Made by a program: the position numbers and the translations under genes
In this document: positions 15,577-24,289 of the stretch, piece by piece
How positions within the stretch are numbered: position 1 is the stretch's first letter
Layout: the number at the start of each line of letters is the position of its first letter
Assembly (NCBI RefSeq): GCF_015206885.1
Contig: NZ_JADEXY010000028.1
Span: 1-35,543 of the forward strand
Length of the DNA: 35,543 nucleotides
Origin: Microcystis aeruginosa LEGE 91341
GTDB taxonomy: Bacteria; Cyanobacteriota; Cyanobacteriia; Cyanobacteriales; Microcystaceae
Direction of reading: 5' to 3'
The notes under the pieces: model-generated
The model's input: the letters and a program-made list of their open reading frames with translations, nothing else
Database searches by the model: none
Told to the model about the DNA's origin: nothing

Positions 15577-15600
15577 TATAATGATAGTTATATAACATTA
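15577..15600 (+). promoter_or_regulatory. Candidate promoter/operator of the HTH gene
   Basis: TATAAT at 15577-15582 overlaps an inverted pair TAATG (15579-15583) / CATTA (15596-15600), about 50 bases before the HTH gene. No good -35 box is seen. Autoregulation is only a guess. Confidence 0.3.
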
Positions 15601-15630
15601 ATAGTATTTTTAGATAATTTTTGAGATGCA

Positions 15631-15861
15631 ATGACGGATACGGAACTAGGACAGCGTATGCAGAAATTACGAGAGAACGCTGGGTTAACTCAAAGAAAAC
15701 TAGCGGAACGGTTAGGTGTGACAGTGCAAACCGTAAGCAATTGGGAAACAGGCTACAGGGAACCGAGAATGAACCCATCGCAAACATTAAAGCTATGTCA
15801 ATCCCTTAACTGCTCACTTGCACAACTAGCTGGAGCGATCGCACCATGCCAAGAGGACTGA
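15631..15861 (+). CDS. XRE-family helix-turn-helix regulator
   Basis: A 76-residue protein made almost wholly of one Cro/C1-type DNA-binding domain: LGQRMQKLRENAGLTQRKLAERLGV (the LTQ..LAE..GV helix-turn-helix, residues 6-30), then TVQTVSNWETGYREPR (recognition helix, 31-46), and LKLCQSLNCSLAQL closing the five-helix fold. It has no effector domain. Such stand-alone regulators often belong to mobile elements, toxin pairs or restriction systems, but no partner gene adjoins it; the neighbours are the TnpB ruin and a repeat region. Confidence 0.88.
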   Translation: MTDTELGQRMQKLRENAGLTQRKLAERLGVTVQTVSNWETGYREPRMNPSQTLKLCQSLNCSLAQLAGAIAPCQED

Positions 15862-16204
15862 TACTAAATCCGTCAAGTATAGGTTACATATCAGACAGGC
15901 AAAAGGCAAGAGGCAAGAGGCAAAGGGGAGAATAAATAATCAGTTTTTAATAACTGGATTTAGTATAACTACAGAAATTAAAGGACTAACGACAGGGGTT
16001 GCCGATCAGAAATTTACCAACCGGGGGATTTTTATCGTCCTAATTGTCGCCATTTTAGGAGGGGCTGCTAAACTTTTTGGTTTTTTCCCCAATCCCTGAC
16101 AGCGATCGCCATCGGTTAGGCTGAGGTTGACACTAAAGACTTAAACCAAGTTCTAAAATACAGTTGATTTTTCTTGAACGAATGCCATCGGCCTCTACAT
16201 TCAA
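15862..16204. other. 343-base intergenic stretch with repeats and an ORF fragment
   Basis: It holds a heptamer array (GGCAAGA-like, 15898-15924) and a dispersed repeat of about 38 bases (15928-15965) shared with 24290-24327. On the plus strand an open frame without a normal start codon (15965-16099) reads GVADQKFTNRGIFIVLIV and on through a hydrophobic segment to FGFFPNP and a stop. This may be a remnant of a small membrane protein. Confidence 0.45.
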
Positions 16205-16426
16205 CTATAAACCCAAACGCTGTTTTTGACGGGCTTTATAGGAAGCTAACAGCCAGATAGAGCCAGAAATCAAAGAAGGAGCAAGGACGAAAAAAGTGGC
16301 CATGGTTACGGGATGTTCCCGGGCCCAGACCCAATAAATCATCACGGCAAAAATCAAGCCACAGTAAGCTAGTCCGAGAAAGGGGATGCCAATGACCAAA
16401 ACAGCGAATCGAGTATCTTTATCCAT
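16205..16426 (-). CDS. Small two-helix membrane protein
   Basis: A 73-residue protein with two strong membrane helices (about 7-33 and 42-62) and a basic C-terminus (YKARQKQRLGL). It starts at a clean ATG and is divergent from tlyA, 139 bases away. No family is recognised, and function is unknown. Length, helix spacing and positive-inside charge favour a real gene over a chance frame. Confidence 0.6.
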   Translation of the reverse strand: MDKDTRFAVLVIGIPFLGLAYCGLIFAVMIYWVWAREHPVTMATFFVLAPSLISGSIWLLASYKARQKQRLGL

Positions 16427-16565
16427 AAAATATCGGGATGGCAGTGAAAATTTAGCTGATGGGTTCCCATTGTCCCTCTCTTTATTTATAATCTTCCTTC
16501 TGGGATTGCTGGCGGAAAAATAAGGTATTTTTTAGAATTAGGCGCTGATTATTGGGGGACTTTCC

Positions 16566-17372
16566 TTGCCGAAACAAAGATTAGATTTATTATTAGTAGC
16601 CAAAAATCTCTGTGATTCCCGTCAACAGGCACAGCGATTAATTCGCGCTGGAGAGGTGAAAGTCAATCACCAAATCATCGATAAACCAGCCACAGAAATC
16701 GATCCAGAAGCGGCGATCGAGGTTAAGCAGAAACTACCCTATTTGTCAAGGGGGGGCGAAAAATTAGCCAAGGCCTTAGAATTGTTTGCCATCGATGTCA
16801 GCGATCGCATTTGTTTAGATGGAGGCATTTCCACGGGGGGATTTACCGATTGTCTCTTGCAAAAAGGAGCAAAACGGGTTTATGGGGTCGATGTGGGTTA
16901 TGGACAAGTGGCTTGGAGTTTACGGCAGGATCAACGAGTTATTTTACTAGAAAGAACTAATTTTCGCTATTTAACCCCAGAAAAGTTATACGGACAGGAA
17001 AAACCCGCCGATTTAGCAGTTATGGATCTGTCCTTTATTTCTTTGACCAAAGTTTTACCGACCCTGTGGACGCTATTAAATCCACCGCGAGAGGCGCTTT
17101 TATTGGTCAAACCCCAATTCGAGGTGGGACGGGAAAAAGTCGGTAAAAAAGGGGTAGTTCGCGACCATCAAGACCAAGCATCGGCGATTTTTCAGGTTTT
17201 ACAGGCCGCCGAAGCCCTAGGATGGTTCTATCGGGGTTTAACTTGGTCTCCCATTACCGGACCTGCGGGTAACGTCGAGTATCTTCTCTGGTTGTCCACC
17301 GATACCGGCCCAGTTAGTCCCAGTTTAACCGCGATCGCAGAAATCACCCAAGCAGCGATCAAACAGTTTTAA
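16566..17372 (+). CDS. tlyA: TlyA family rRNA (cytidine-2'-O)-methyltransferase
   Basis: TlyA enzymes methylate ribose 2'-OH of cytidines in 16S and/or 23S rRNA using S-adenosylmethionine. The 268-residue length is typical. The N-terminal S4 RNA-binding domain (PKQRLDLLLV to about residue 60) is followed by an RrmJ-like fold: SAM motif LDGGISTGGFTDCLL (about 79-93), VYGVDVGYGQ, MDLSFIS (about 152-158), KPQFEVGR, and GNVEYLLW near the end. The frame starts at TTG; no ATG or GTG lies at a sensible place, and the S4 motif begins immediately after, so TTG is the likely true start. Older annotations call this hemolysin A; that label is not supported by the motifs. Confidence 0.94.
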   Translation: MPKQRLDLLLVAKNLCDSRQQAQRLIRAGEVKVNHQIIDKPATEIDPEAAIEVKQKLPYLSRGGEKLAKALELFAIDVSDRICLDGGISTGGFTDCLLQKGAKRVYGVDVGYGQVAWSLRQDQRVILLERTNFRYLTPEKLYGQEKPADLAVMDLSFISLTKVLPTLWTLLNPPREALLLVKPQFEVGREKVGKKGVVRDHQDQASAIFQVLQAAEALGWFYRGLTWSPITGPAGNVEYLLWLSTDTGPVSPSLTAIAEITQAAIKQF

Positions 17373-17424
17373 ACTAGGTATTTTCTCAAGGAAGTGGGGA
17401 GAGGGGGAGATTTTCGGAAAACCC

Positions 17425-17453
17425 TTGACAAATGGCGAGACTTGCTTTATACT
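17425..17453 (+). promoter_or_regulatory. Strong sigma-70-type promoter in the duplicated segment
   Basis: TTGACA at 17425-17430, then exactly 17 bases, then TATACT at 17448-17453. The same sequence upstream of the restriction gene (20108-20136) has TAGACT in the -10 position. Here it precedes the remnant and the cyclic-nucleotide-binding gene. Confidence 0.65.
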
Positions 17454-17561
17454 TTATGTATGGTGGGGATCCGTGCGCCCATATATATAGAGTTTTTGAG
17501 GGAAGATAAGAGAAAAAAAAATAGACTCAAAAATCGGGTTGGGTAGGAAGAGGATAAAGGT

Positions 17562-17732
17562 ATAAAGACGGAAATTTTCTCTCCCCGACAAGCATTAAAC
17601 AAAGCATTTCTGAAAGTCAAACCGAATCTTTGTCAGGTAGAGAAGTTTCAAGTATTCTTACATACAAAAACGATGATCGGGGAGTTCAATGTAATGGAAA
17701 ATGGGAGAGATAACCCGAAAAATTCTTGTTAA
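17562..17732 (+). pseudogene. Truncated copy of the restriction-modification gene start
   Basis: The stretch from about 17415 to 17655 closely matches 20098-20335, covering promoter, leader and the first ~30 codons of the large restriction enzyme gene. The frame starts with ATA where the full gene has ATG. It reads KTEIFSPRQALNKAFLKVKP, then QVEKFQ like the intact protein, diverges, and stops after 56 codons at 17730-17732. The stop is three bases before the ATG of the cyclic-nucleotide-binding gene. The rest of the enzyme is absent. Since the frame stays open, it might still be translated weakly from ATA, but I treat it as a remnant. Confidence 0.85.
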
Positions 17733-17735
17733 ATC

Positions 17736-18116
17736 ATGTTAAGTCCCGTAGATACGATTAAAATTCTCGAAAATCATCCCGATCGCACTTTTCAATCTGG
17801 TGAGGTTATTTTTGTCGATGGCACGGAGGGCGAGTTAATGTACGGTATTCTTAGCGGAGAAGTGGAGATGTATGTCAAGGGGCAATTGATAGAAACTCTA
17901 GAAAAAGGGGACGTATTTGGAGCAGGAGCGCTCCTGCATCCAGATAAACTGCGAGAATCCACAGCTATTGCCAAAACTGATTGTAAATTAGCCTATCTCA
18001 ATCAACCGCAGTTTTTATTTGCCGTGCAGGAAACCCCCATGTTTGCGATCGAAGTATTAAGAAGTTATTCCGATCGCTTTCGCAAGTTGAAAAAAATCTT
18101 CACCGGTGAAGCATAG
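17736..18116 (+). CDS. Stand-alone cyclic-nucleotide-binding domain protein
   Basis: A 126-residue protein consisting of one cNMP-binding beta-roll: FQSGEVIFVDGTEGELMYGI (residues about 19-38), LSGEVEMYVKGQLIETL, and EKGDVFGAGALLHPDKLRES in the phosphate-binding-cassette position, ending in helix ETPMFAIEVLRSYSDRF. CRP-type regulators carry a helix-turn-helix after this; here the protein ends, so it is probably not a DNA-binding regulator alone. The cassette lacks the usual GE-x-ALL..-R-A consensus, so ligand binding is uncertain. It directly follows the truncated restriction-gene copy and is probably transcribed from the promoter at 17425. Confidence 0.85.
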   Translation: MLSPVDTIKILENHPDRTFQSGEVIFVDGTEGELMYGILSGEVEMYVKGQLIETLEKGDVFGAGALLHPDKLRESTAIAKTDCKLAYLNQPQFLFAVQETPMFAIEVLRSYSDRFRKLKKIFTGEA

Positions 18117-18145
18117 AGGAGCAAAGGAAAGCCATCCCCCGAAAA

Positions 18146-19123
18146 CTATTGACCGAAAATCTCACCGATAGTTAAACGGGAACCATTGACCAAATCCCCA
18201 CCAGAACGCGGAGGTTTCCCCGATAATTGCACTTCTTTTAATAATAATAAACCCGCTCCCGTCTGCACTACCGGCCCGAAATTTTTCCAGAGAGCCACGA
18301 TCGCTCCCACTTCTCCGCTTAGATGAGAAAGGTCTTTTGTCTGTAATTCTCGAGGCAGTTGACTAGGATCGTCTAGGGGAATAGTGGCCATCACTTTTAG
18401 GGGTTGTCCCCGGAAAGTGGTCAGCGCATTAGGATAAAAACCCCGGACTCGATCGTGAATTGTCTGGCCTGAATCTTGCCAGTGGATTAGATAGTCGGAT
18501 TTTTGAATTAAAGGGGCATAGGTAGCATCGTCGTTATTTTGAGGAATTGGGGTAATTTCTGCTCGATCGAGCTTAGAGAGGGTTTCTAGGAGCAAATCCG
18601 CCCCCATTTGTCCTAGGGTTGCTCCCACCTGTTCGGCATTGTCAAAAAGAGCGATCGGGCTGTAGGCTTTCAGTAACATCGGTCCAGTGTCCATGCCCGC
18701 ATCCATTAACATGGTGGTAATGCCGGTTTCTTTTTCTCCCCTAGCGATGCACCACTGCACGGGGGCTGCTCCCCGATATTTCGGTAAAATTGAGCCATGA
18801 ACGTTAATACAGCCTAATCGCGGCATCTCTAGAATTTCTGGGGAGAGGATTTGTCCGTAGGCAACCACTACAAAGGCATCCGCTTGCGATTGTCTGAGAA
18901 AATCTAAGGTTTTAGCGTTTTTTTTGACACTTTTGGGCTGCCAAACTGGTATTTGCTGTTCTATGGCTATTTGTTTCACCGGTGAGGGGATTAATTGATT
19001 ACCCCTTCCCCGGCGCTTGTCCGGTTGGGTAACGACGGCAATTACTTCTATATCGGGATTGGCTAATAATTTTTTGAGGGTGGGAACGGCAAAAGTCGGG
19101 GTTCCGAAAAAAACAATACGCAT
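18146..19123 (-). CDS. fmt: Methionyl-tRNA formyltransferase
   Basis: Formylates Met-tRNAfMet with 10-formyl-THF for translation initiation. At 325 residues it is full length. Motifs: [14 protein letters not shown] at the start, [12 protein letters not shown], and the catalytic N-H pair in [18 protein letters not shown] (about 107-124). The catalytic Asp follows in [15 protein letters not shown]. The C-terminal OB-like domain binds the tRNA and includes [10 protein letters not shown]. It lies downstream of pgeF on the same strand after a 94-base gap that holds a TTATCAG-type repeat, and converges on the cyclic-nucleotide-binding gene. Confidence 0.97.
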   Translation of the reverse strand: MRIVFFGTPTFAVPTLKKLLANPDIEVIAVVTQPDKRRGRGNQLIPSPVKQIAIEQQIPVWQPKSVKKNAKTLDFLRQSQADAFVVVAYGQILSPEILEMPRLGCINVHGSILPKYRGAAPVQWCIARGEKETGITTMLMDAGMDTGPMLLKAYSPIALFDNAEQVGATLGQMGADLLLETLSKLDRAEITPIPQNNDDATYAPLIQKSDYLIHWQDSGQTIHDRVRGFYPNALTTFRGQPLKVMATIPLDDPSQLPRELQTKDLSHLSGEVGAIVALWKNFGPVVQTGAGLLLLKEVQLSGKPPRSGGDLVNGSRLTIGEIFGQ

Positions 19124-19140
19124 GGGAGAGGGGGGATTTT

Positions 19141-19173
19141 TCAGTTATCAGTTATCAGTTATCAGTAATCAGT
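19141..19173. repeat. Heptanucleotide tandem repeat (TCAGTTA)n
   Basis: About four to five copies of the TCAGTTA unit, the last one diverged, between pgeF and fmt. The same unit recurs at 30029-30086 and 33151-33187. Confidence 0.92.
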
Positions 19174-19217
19174 GAAAAGAAAGGGCGAATTCTTGAGTGA
19201 GAATGTCCACTGAGTCA

Positions 19218-20012
19218 TTAACGACTAACTATGCCGGACCATTGGATTTTTTTGGCTTTTTCCCGACGATAGGAGAAAAAATGCTCCTCTTGTTGATAGG
19301 TGCAAAAAGGAGCGATCGCAATTTGTTCATCCCTAATTCCTAACTGTTGTAGTTGATGATAAATCACCCGTCGCACGTCTAAGCGCACTTTTCCTTTTTC
19401 CTCGTCAGCAAATAAGGGGGAGGGGGAGAGGTTAAATAAATTCCCTAGAATTTGGTCGGGATTGGTTTCTTGGGGAAATAAACTTAAACCCACTTCTGCG
19501 GCAACTTCTCTATCTACTTGATACACTTCCCCGGCAATTGCCGGCCCCAGGGCCAGCACTAAGTTATCTAAACAACTACCGGAGTTTAATAACTGTTTAA
19601 CTGCTTTGGCAACTATTCCCTTAGCTGTCCCTCTCCATCCAGAATGAATCGCCACCCCAACACCGCTAGAGCGATCGCCTATTAGTACGGGCGTACAATC
19701 AGCACTGGCCACCCAAATCCCTTGACCGGAAGCATCGGTGATAATTCCATCCGCTTCGGCCATTTCCGGGTTAGTAATCCCTTGGGGATTTAATAAGCGA
19801 TCGCCATGTACCTGTTTGACCCGATAAACTGGTACATTTGCACCTAAAGCCTCTGTAAAAGCTTCTGGGGTTTGGGGGTAATAATGACGGGTAAAAAAGC
19901 CGTGGGACCAATCCTCTAGGAGATTACAGGTAAGATAGGGCAATCCTTGCCATGTTTGCCATTGCCACAGAGAAGTCTCGGTTAATCGCACATCGATCGC
20001 TACATTGGTCAC
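19218..20012 (-). CDS. pgeF: Peptidoglycan editing factor PgeF (laccase domain, YfiH family)
   Basis: A 264-residue protein of the YfiH/DUF152 multicopper-polyphenol-oxidase-like family. In E. coli PgeF stops wrong amino acids entering peptidoglycan precursors; related proteins act on purine nucleosides. Metal or active-site residues are visible: the His of VKQVHGDRL, Cys of SADCTPVLI, and His of AIHSGWRGTAKGIV. The GP.I motif reads GPAIAGEVYQV, lacking the Cys seen in many homologues (GPCIG). The C-terminus has the family's HFFSYRREK. It is upstream of fmt on the same strand and divergent from the restriction gene. Confidence 0.93.
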   Translation of the reverse strand: MTNVAIDVRLTETSLWQWQTWQGLPYLTCNLLEDWSHGFFTRHYYPQTPEAFTEALGANVPVYRVKQVHGDRLLNPQGITNPEMAEADGIITDASGQGIWVASADCTPVLIGDRSSGVGVAIHSGWRGTAKGIVAKAVKQLLNSGSCLDNLVLALGPAIAGEVYQVDREVAAEVGLSLFPQETNPDQILGNLFNLSPSPLFADEEKGKVRLDVRRVIYHQLQQLGIRDEQIAIAPFCTYQQEEHFFSYRREKAKKIQWSGIVSR

Positions 20013-20107
20013 AGTCTAAGCCTCTCTGGCTGCAATAATACCTTATTCTTTCCTATCCTAGTTCTGAGCTTGGCAAACGGCAACCGGAAAATTATTACTT
20101 AAAACTC

Positions 20108-20136
20108 TTGACAAATGGCGAGACTTGCTTTAGACT
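20108..20136 (+). promoter_or_regulatory. Promoter of the restriction-modification gene
   Basis: TTGACA at 20108-20113 and, 17 bases on, TAGACT at 20131-20136. A nearer-perfect TATAAT at 20142-20147 is 28 bases from the TTGACA, too far to pair with it. The matched element in the truncated copy has TATACT, supporting the 17-base spacing. A leader of about 100 bases follows. Confidence 0.5.
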
Positions 20137-20244
20137 TTTTATATAATGGGAATCCGTGCGCACATATATATAGGGTTTTAGAGCAAAGATAAGAGAGAAA
20201 AAAATAGCCTGAAAAATCGGGTTGAGTAGGAAGAGGATAAAGGT

Positions 20245-23200
20245 ATGAAGACGGAAAATTTCTCTCCCCGACAAGCATTAAACAAAGCATTCCTAAGAGT
20301 CAAACCGAGTCGTAGTCAGGTAGAGAAGTTTCAAACCCACCTAGAACAACTCTTGGGGAGTATAAACGAGACAGAATCGGAGGAGTTCCATAAAAACCTG
20401 CTTGCGGACTTTCTCAAACACAGCTACTATAGTCCCCAACATTTCATCAACACCAAGGGAAGGAATGATTTAGTCATCCATAATGGGAAAGAGTCACGGG
20501 ATTCCGTGGGGGTAATACTGGAAGTCAAGAAACCCAGCAATAAAAGCGAGATGCTGCGGAGAGACAAACTCAACTGTAAAGCATTACAGGAATTACTCCT
20601 CTACTTCCTCCGGGAAAGGATAACCGAGAAAAACCTAGAGATAAAACACCTGATTGCTACCAATATATATGAGTGGTTTATCTTCGATGGGAATATCTTC
20701 GAGAGACTATTCGCACAAAATCAGGAACTTGTCAGACAGTTTAATGACTTTGAGACGGGGAGACTGACGGGAAAAACCACCGACTTCTTCTACAAACAGA
20801 TAGGAGAACCCTTCCTGAACTCCATACTCGATTCCCTGACATATACCCATTTTGACTTGCGGGAATACACCCAAACCATCCGGGAGGACGAACATAACCT
20901 CATCAGTCTCTATAAAATCTTTTCTCCCGAACACCTCTTAAAACTCCCCTTTGCGAACGATAGCAACAGTCTCGACAAAAACTTTTATAGTGAACTGCTG
21001 CATATCATCGGATTGACAGAGAGAAAAGAGGGAGGAACAAAACTCATCCGACATCCGCAACCGGCAGCGCGTCAACCCGGTTCGCTGCTAGAGAACGCTA
21101 TCAGTCAAGTGGAGAGTTTAGATAAAATCTCTCGTTTACCCAATCCCGAAGAATTTGGGGAGACGGAAGAGGAGAGACTATTTAATATCGGTTTAGAGTT
21201 GGGGATAACCTGGATAAATAGAATCCTCTTCCTCAAACTATTGGAAGCGCAGATAATTCGGTATCATCGGGGGGATAAATCCCTAGAGTTTCTCAATTTA
21301 AGCAAAATTGCCGACTATGACGACTTAAATCGGTTATTTTTCAGCGTCTTGGCAAAAAAACAGTCAGAAAGAAGCAAAGACATCCAGAATACCCATACTC
21401 AGGTTCCCTATCTCAACAGTTCCCTATTTGAACCCACAGACTTAGAACAATCAACCATAGTTATCAGTAACCTGCGTTCGGAGAATATAGAGATTTTTGC
21501 AGGAACAGTCTTAAAGGATAGTCAGGGGAAAAAGCGAACAGGAGAAATCAACGCTTTAGCATACCTATTCGAGTTTCTCAGCGCCTACGATTTTAGCAGC
21601 GAAGGTGGGGAAGCGATACAGGAGGATAACAAGACTCTTATCAATGCGTCAGTGTTGGGATTAATCTTCGAGAAAATCAACGGATATAAGGATGGTTCCT
21701 TTTTTACCCCCGGTTTCATCACTATGTATATGTGTCGGGAAACGATTCGACGCGCAGTGATAGAGAAATTTAACCAGAGTCAGGGATGGGATTGTCAGAC
21801 AATCGAGGATGTATATAACCGCATCAAAGATAAAACGGCAGCCAATGCTATTATCAATAGTCTCAAAATTTGTGATCCTGCGGTAGGTTCGGGACATTTT
21901 CTTGTCTCTGCTTTGAACGAGATAATCGCAATTAAGAGTGAGTTACAGATTTTAGTGGATAAAGAGGGTAAAACTCTCAGGGATTATCGGGTTGAGGTGG
22001 TGAACGATGAGTTAATCGTCACCGATGATGACGGTAATCTGTTTGAATATAATCCCCGCAACCGAGAAAGTCAGCGCGTACAGGAGACTTTATTTCAGGA
22101 AAAACAGCGTCTGATTGAGGGGTGTCTCTTTGGAGTCGATATCAATCCCAACTCGGTGAAAATCTGTCGGTTGCGTTTATGGATTGAGTTACTCAAGAAT
22201 GCTTACTACAAAGCAGATAACGAGTTAGAGACGCTACCGAATATCGATATTAATATCAAGGTTGGCAATTCTCTGATTAGTCGCTTTGGGTTATCCAATG
22301 ATTTACAAGTCTTTTCCCGCAAAAGTCGTTTAAGTATCGAGAGTTATAAGGATGCGGTGAGAGTCTATCGCAACGCAGAGGATAAATCGCAAAAGCGCGA
22401 GATGGAGAGATTGATAAGTGAGATTAAGAGTAGTTTTCGTCAGACTTTACAGGGAGATAATCCTCTGAAAAAGCGCTTGCGGGGTTTGGAAACGGATTTA
22501 TATAGTCTAGAGAATCAAATTTTATTATTTGAGGAGTCAGCTAAGGAAAAGAAAGCGCGGGAAAAGAAGATTAGTCAGTTAAGGAATGAGATTGATAAGT
22601 TACGTCCGCAACTAGAGGAGATTGAAAGCGGTAAGATTTATCATAATGCTTTTGAATGGCGCTTCGAGTTCCCCGAAGTTCTAGACGATAAGGGGAATTT
22701 TATCGGTTTTGATGTGATAATTGGCAATCCTCCTTGGGGAGCAAAAATAGATAATAAACATCTAAACAAAATAAAAGAGAAAAATTCCGATATTATCGTG
22801 AGAATGATAGATTCTTTCATGTTTTTTGTTAATTTGACATTCTCCCTTAAATCGCAATATGGTCTTATCTGTCAAATTATCCCCGATGTTATTCTCTATC
22901 AAGTTGATAATGAAAAATTACGAGAGAAAATTTTTAAAACCCACCAATTAGAGATAGCTTTCAATCTGGGAGATAGAATTTTTGAAGATGTTGCTAGACC
23001 ATGTTGTATTATACTTCTGACATCGGAATTTACTAATATATCTTGGGTGGGAGAATATCAAAAATCTTCTGATGATAGTGTTAATAGTCTCAGTCACAAT
23101 TTATTAATACCAATAGAGACATCTTTTTTTAAAACAATTCCTAATCAAGTCATTACTACTAAAAACCTAATTGGATACAAAATTATCAATAGATATAAGA

Positions 23201-23967
23201 AAATTAAACTTAGAGATTTAATAGATAAAGATGGAATCCAAAGAGGAATCAGTCCTGATTTAAAAGAAGCTTTTATTGTTGATAAAAAAAGTATCGATGA
23301 ATTCCATCTGGAGCAAAATTTTATTTTTCCTACCATTACTGGTGGGAGGGATTTAAATAAATACTTGATCTCAGATATTGATAAAAAGATTATCTATACT
23401 AAAAAAACGGATGATCCTCACTTAATACCGCAAATAATTGAGTATTTACAATCTTTTAAAGAGCGAATAACTTGTATAGAAGTTAAAGAAAATAAACATC
23501 CTTTTTGGTCTTTGCACCGTCCCAGAAACCAAGAAATTTTTCTAAAACCAGAAAAAATTATTGGTGTGATTACTGGAGATAAAATTATTGTTGCTTTGGA
23601 TAACAATCAAATATTTCCAACGGATGGACTATACTTAATGTCCAGTAGCGGAAGATTATCCAATAAATTTTTATTAGGAGTTTTAAACTCAAAAATCATC
23701 ACTTATTTTTATCGATTATTGTCAATGGAAGTTAATCGTACTTTAGCTCAAATAAAGCCAACAATTTTAGAAGAAGTACCGATTGAAACACATCCTGAAA
23801 CCTTAGTAAAAAAAATTGAAATTAAAGTCGATGAAATTCTCACGGCTAAAAAATCTAATCCCAAAGCTGACACTAGCGAGTTAGAAAAAGAGATTGACAA
23901 AATAGTGTATGAATTGTATGGATTAAGTGAGGAGGAAATTAGGATAATAGAGGGGGAAATAAAATAA
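20245..23967 (+). CDS. Type IIG-like restriction-modification enzyme (fused nuclease and N6-adenine methylase)
   Basis: A 1240-residue single-chain enzyme that should both cut and methylate DNA. The N-terminus has a PD-(D/E)xK-type nuclease site: Asp75 in GRNDLVI and E93-x-K95 in ILEVKKP. The gamma-type methylase follows, with SAM motif DPAVGSGHF (about 544-552) and catalytic NPPW (about 828-831). Between them lies a charged coiled-coil-like insert (about 700-790). The C-terminal 400 residues hold the target-recognition region and are AT-rich: 22741-22800 is about 23% GC, against about 43% at 20521-20580. A lone BREX PglX is unlikely, as no BREX genes adjoin. A truncated copy of its start lies at 17415-17735. 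Confidence 0.9.
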   Translation: MKTENFSPRQALNKAFLRVKPSRSQVEKFQTHLEQLLGSINETESEEFHKNLLADFLKHSYYSPQHFINTKGRNDLVIHNGKESRDSVGVILEVKKPSNKSEMLRRDKLNCKALQELLLYFLRERITEKNLEIKHLIATNIYEWFIFDGNIFERLFAQNQELVRQFNDFETGRLTGKTTDFFYKQIGEPFLNSILDSLTYTHFDLREYTQTIREDEHNLISLYKIFSPEHLLKLPFANDSNSLDKNFYSELLHIIGLTERKEGGTKLIRHPQPAARQPGSLLENAISQVESLDKISRLPNPEEFGETEEERLFNIGLELGITWINRILFLKLLEAQIIRYHRGDKSLEFLNLSKIADYDDLNRLFFSVLAKKQSERSKDIQNTHTQVPYLNSSLFEPTDLEQSTIVISNLRSENIEIFAGTVLKDSQGKKRTGEINALAYLFEFLSAYDFSSEGGEAIQEDNKTLINASVLGLIFEKINGYKDGSFFTPGFITMYMCRETIRRAVIEKFNQSQGWDCQTIEDVYNRIKDKTAANAIINSLKICDPAVGSGHFLVSALNEIIAIKSELQILVDKEGKTLRDYRVEVVNDELIVTDDDGNLFEYNPRNRESQRVQETLFQEKQRLIEGCLFGVDINPNSVKICRLRLWIELLKNAYYKADNELETLPNIDINIKVGNSLISRFGLSNDLQVFSRKSRLSIESYKDAVRVYRNAEDKSQKREMERLISEIKSSFRQTLQGDNPLKKRLRGLETDLYSLENQILLFEESAKEKKAREKKISQLRNEIDKLRPQLEEIESGKIYHNAFEWRFEFPEVLDDKGNFIGFDVIIGNPPWGAKIDNKHLNKIKEKNSDIIVRMIDSFMFFVNLTFSLKSQYGLICQIIPDVILYQVDNEKLREKIFKTHQLEIAFNLGDRIFEDVARPCCIILLTSEFTNISWVGEYQKSSDDSVNSLSHNLLIPIETSFFKTIPNQVITTKNLIGYKIINRYKKIKLRDLIDKDGIQRGISPDLKEAFIVDKKSIDEFHLEQNFIFPTITGGRDLNKYLISDIDKKIIYTKKTDDPHLIPQIIEYLQSFKERITCIEVKENKHPFWSLHRPRNQEIFLKPEKIIGVITGDKIIVALDNNQIFPTDGLYLMSSSGRLSNKFLLGVLNSKIITYFYRLLSMEVNRTLAQIKPTILEEVPIETHPETLVKKIEIKVDEILTAKKSNPKADTSELEKEIDKIVYELYGLSEEEIRIIEGEIK

Positions 23968-23978
23968 ATATAAATGTA

Positions 23979-24006
23979 GGGTGTGTTAGCGAAGCGTAAC
24001 GCACCC
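23979..24006. repeat. Palindrome GGGTGTGTTA / TAACGCACCC
   Basis: Ten-base arms (one G-T pair) around an 8-base loop, starting 11 bases after the restriction gene stop. It could end transcription, but no T-run follows. It is related to the hairpin at 7066-7095. Confidence 0.65.
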
Positions 24007-24031
24007 AAAAGCATCCCAAAGGAATGACAAA

Positions 24032-24120
24032 AATTTAATCCCCCTAAATCCCCCTTAAAAAATTTGATCCCCCTAAATCCCCCTTAAAAAATTTAATCCC
24101 CCTAAATCCCCCTTAAAAAG
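24032..24120. repeat. 29-base tandem repeat, three copies
   Basis: Three nearly identical 29-base units, each containing CCCCCTAAATCCCCCTTAAAA with no spacers. The last is followed by AAAGGGGGA, which can pair with the CCCCCTT and form a terminator-like stem at 24109-24125. A relative of the unit occurs after adhE (27140-27203). Confidence 0.9.
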
Positions 24121-24234
24121 GGGGACTTAAATTTAATACACTCGTTCTCATGATAAATTCTGTTTTTAATACTATGATTAACTCCCAATCGAACTTTAAA
24201 AACCATCTCCCCATCTCCCCACTGAGTAACGCAC

Positions 24235-24267
24235 AGAAAACGGGTTTCTCGGAGAAACCCGTTTTCT
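24235..24267. repeat. Perfect 15-base hairpin
   Basis: AGAAAACGGGTTTCT and AGAAACCCGTTTTCT form a perfect 15-base stem with a three-base loop. It is very stable and symmetrical with short A and T runs on either side, so it could act as a terminator in both directions or be a dispersed palindrome. Confidence 0.8.
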
Positions 24268-24289
24268 ACTCATGCAATCATGGAAAAAG

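Noticed and set aside
16566-17372. Hemolysin
   Set aside because: The S4 domain and SAM-methyltransferase motifs identify an rRNA methyltransferase; the hemolysin label is historical.
17736-18116. CRP-type transcription factor
   Set aside because: The protein ends after the cyclic-nucleotide-binding fold; no helix-turn-helix follows.
20108-20147. TTGACA plus TATAAT as the restriction-gene promoter
   Set aside because: The two boxes are 28 bases apart; the 17-base partner TAGACT, matched by TATACT in the duplicate, is a better choice.
20245-23967. BREX methylase PglX as part of a full BREX locus
   Set aside because: The neighbours are pgeF and adhE; there is no pglZ, brxC or other BREX gene, and the N-terminus carries a nuclease motif.
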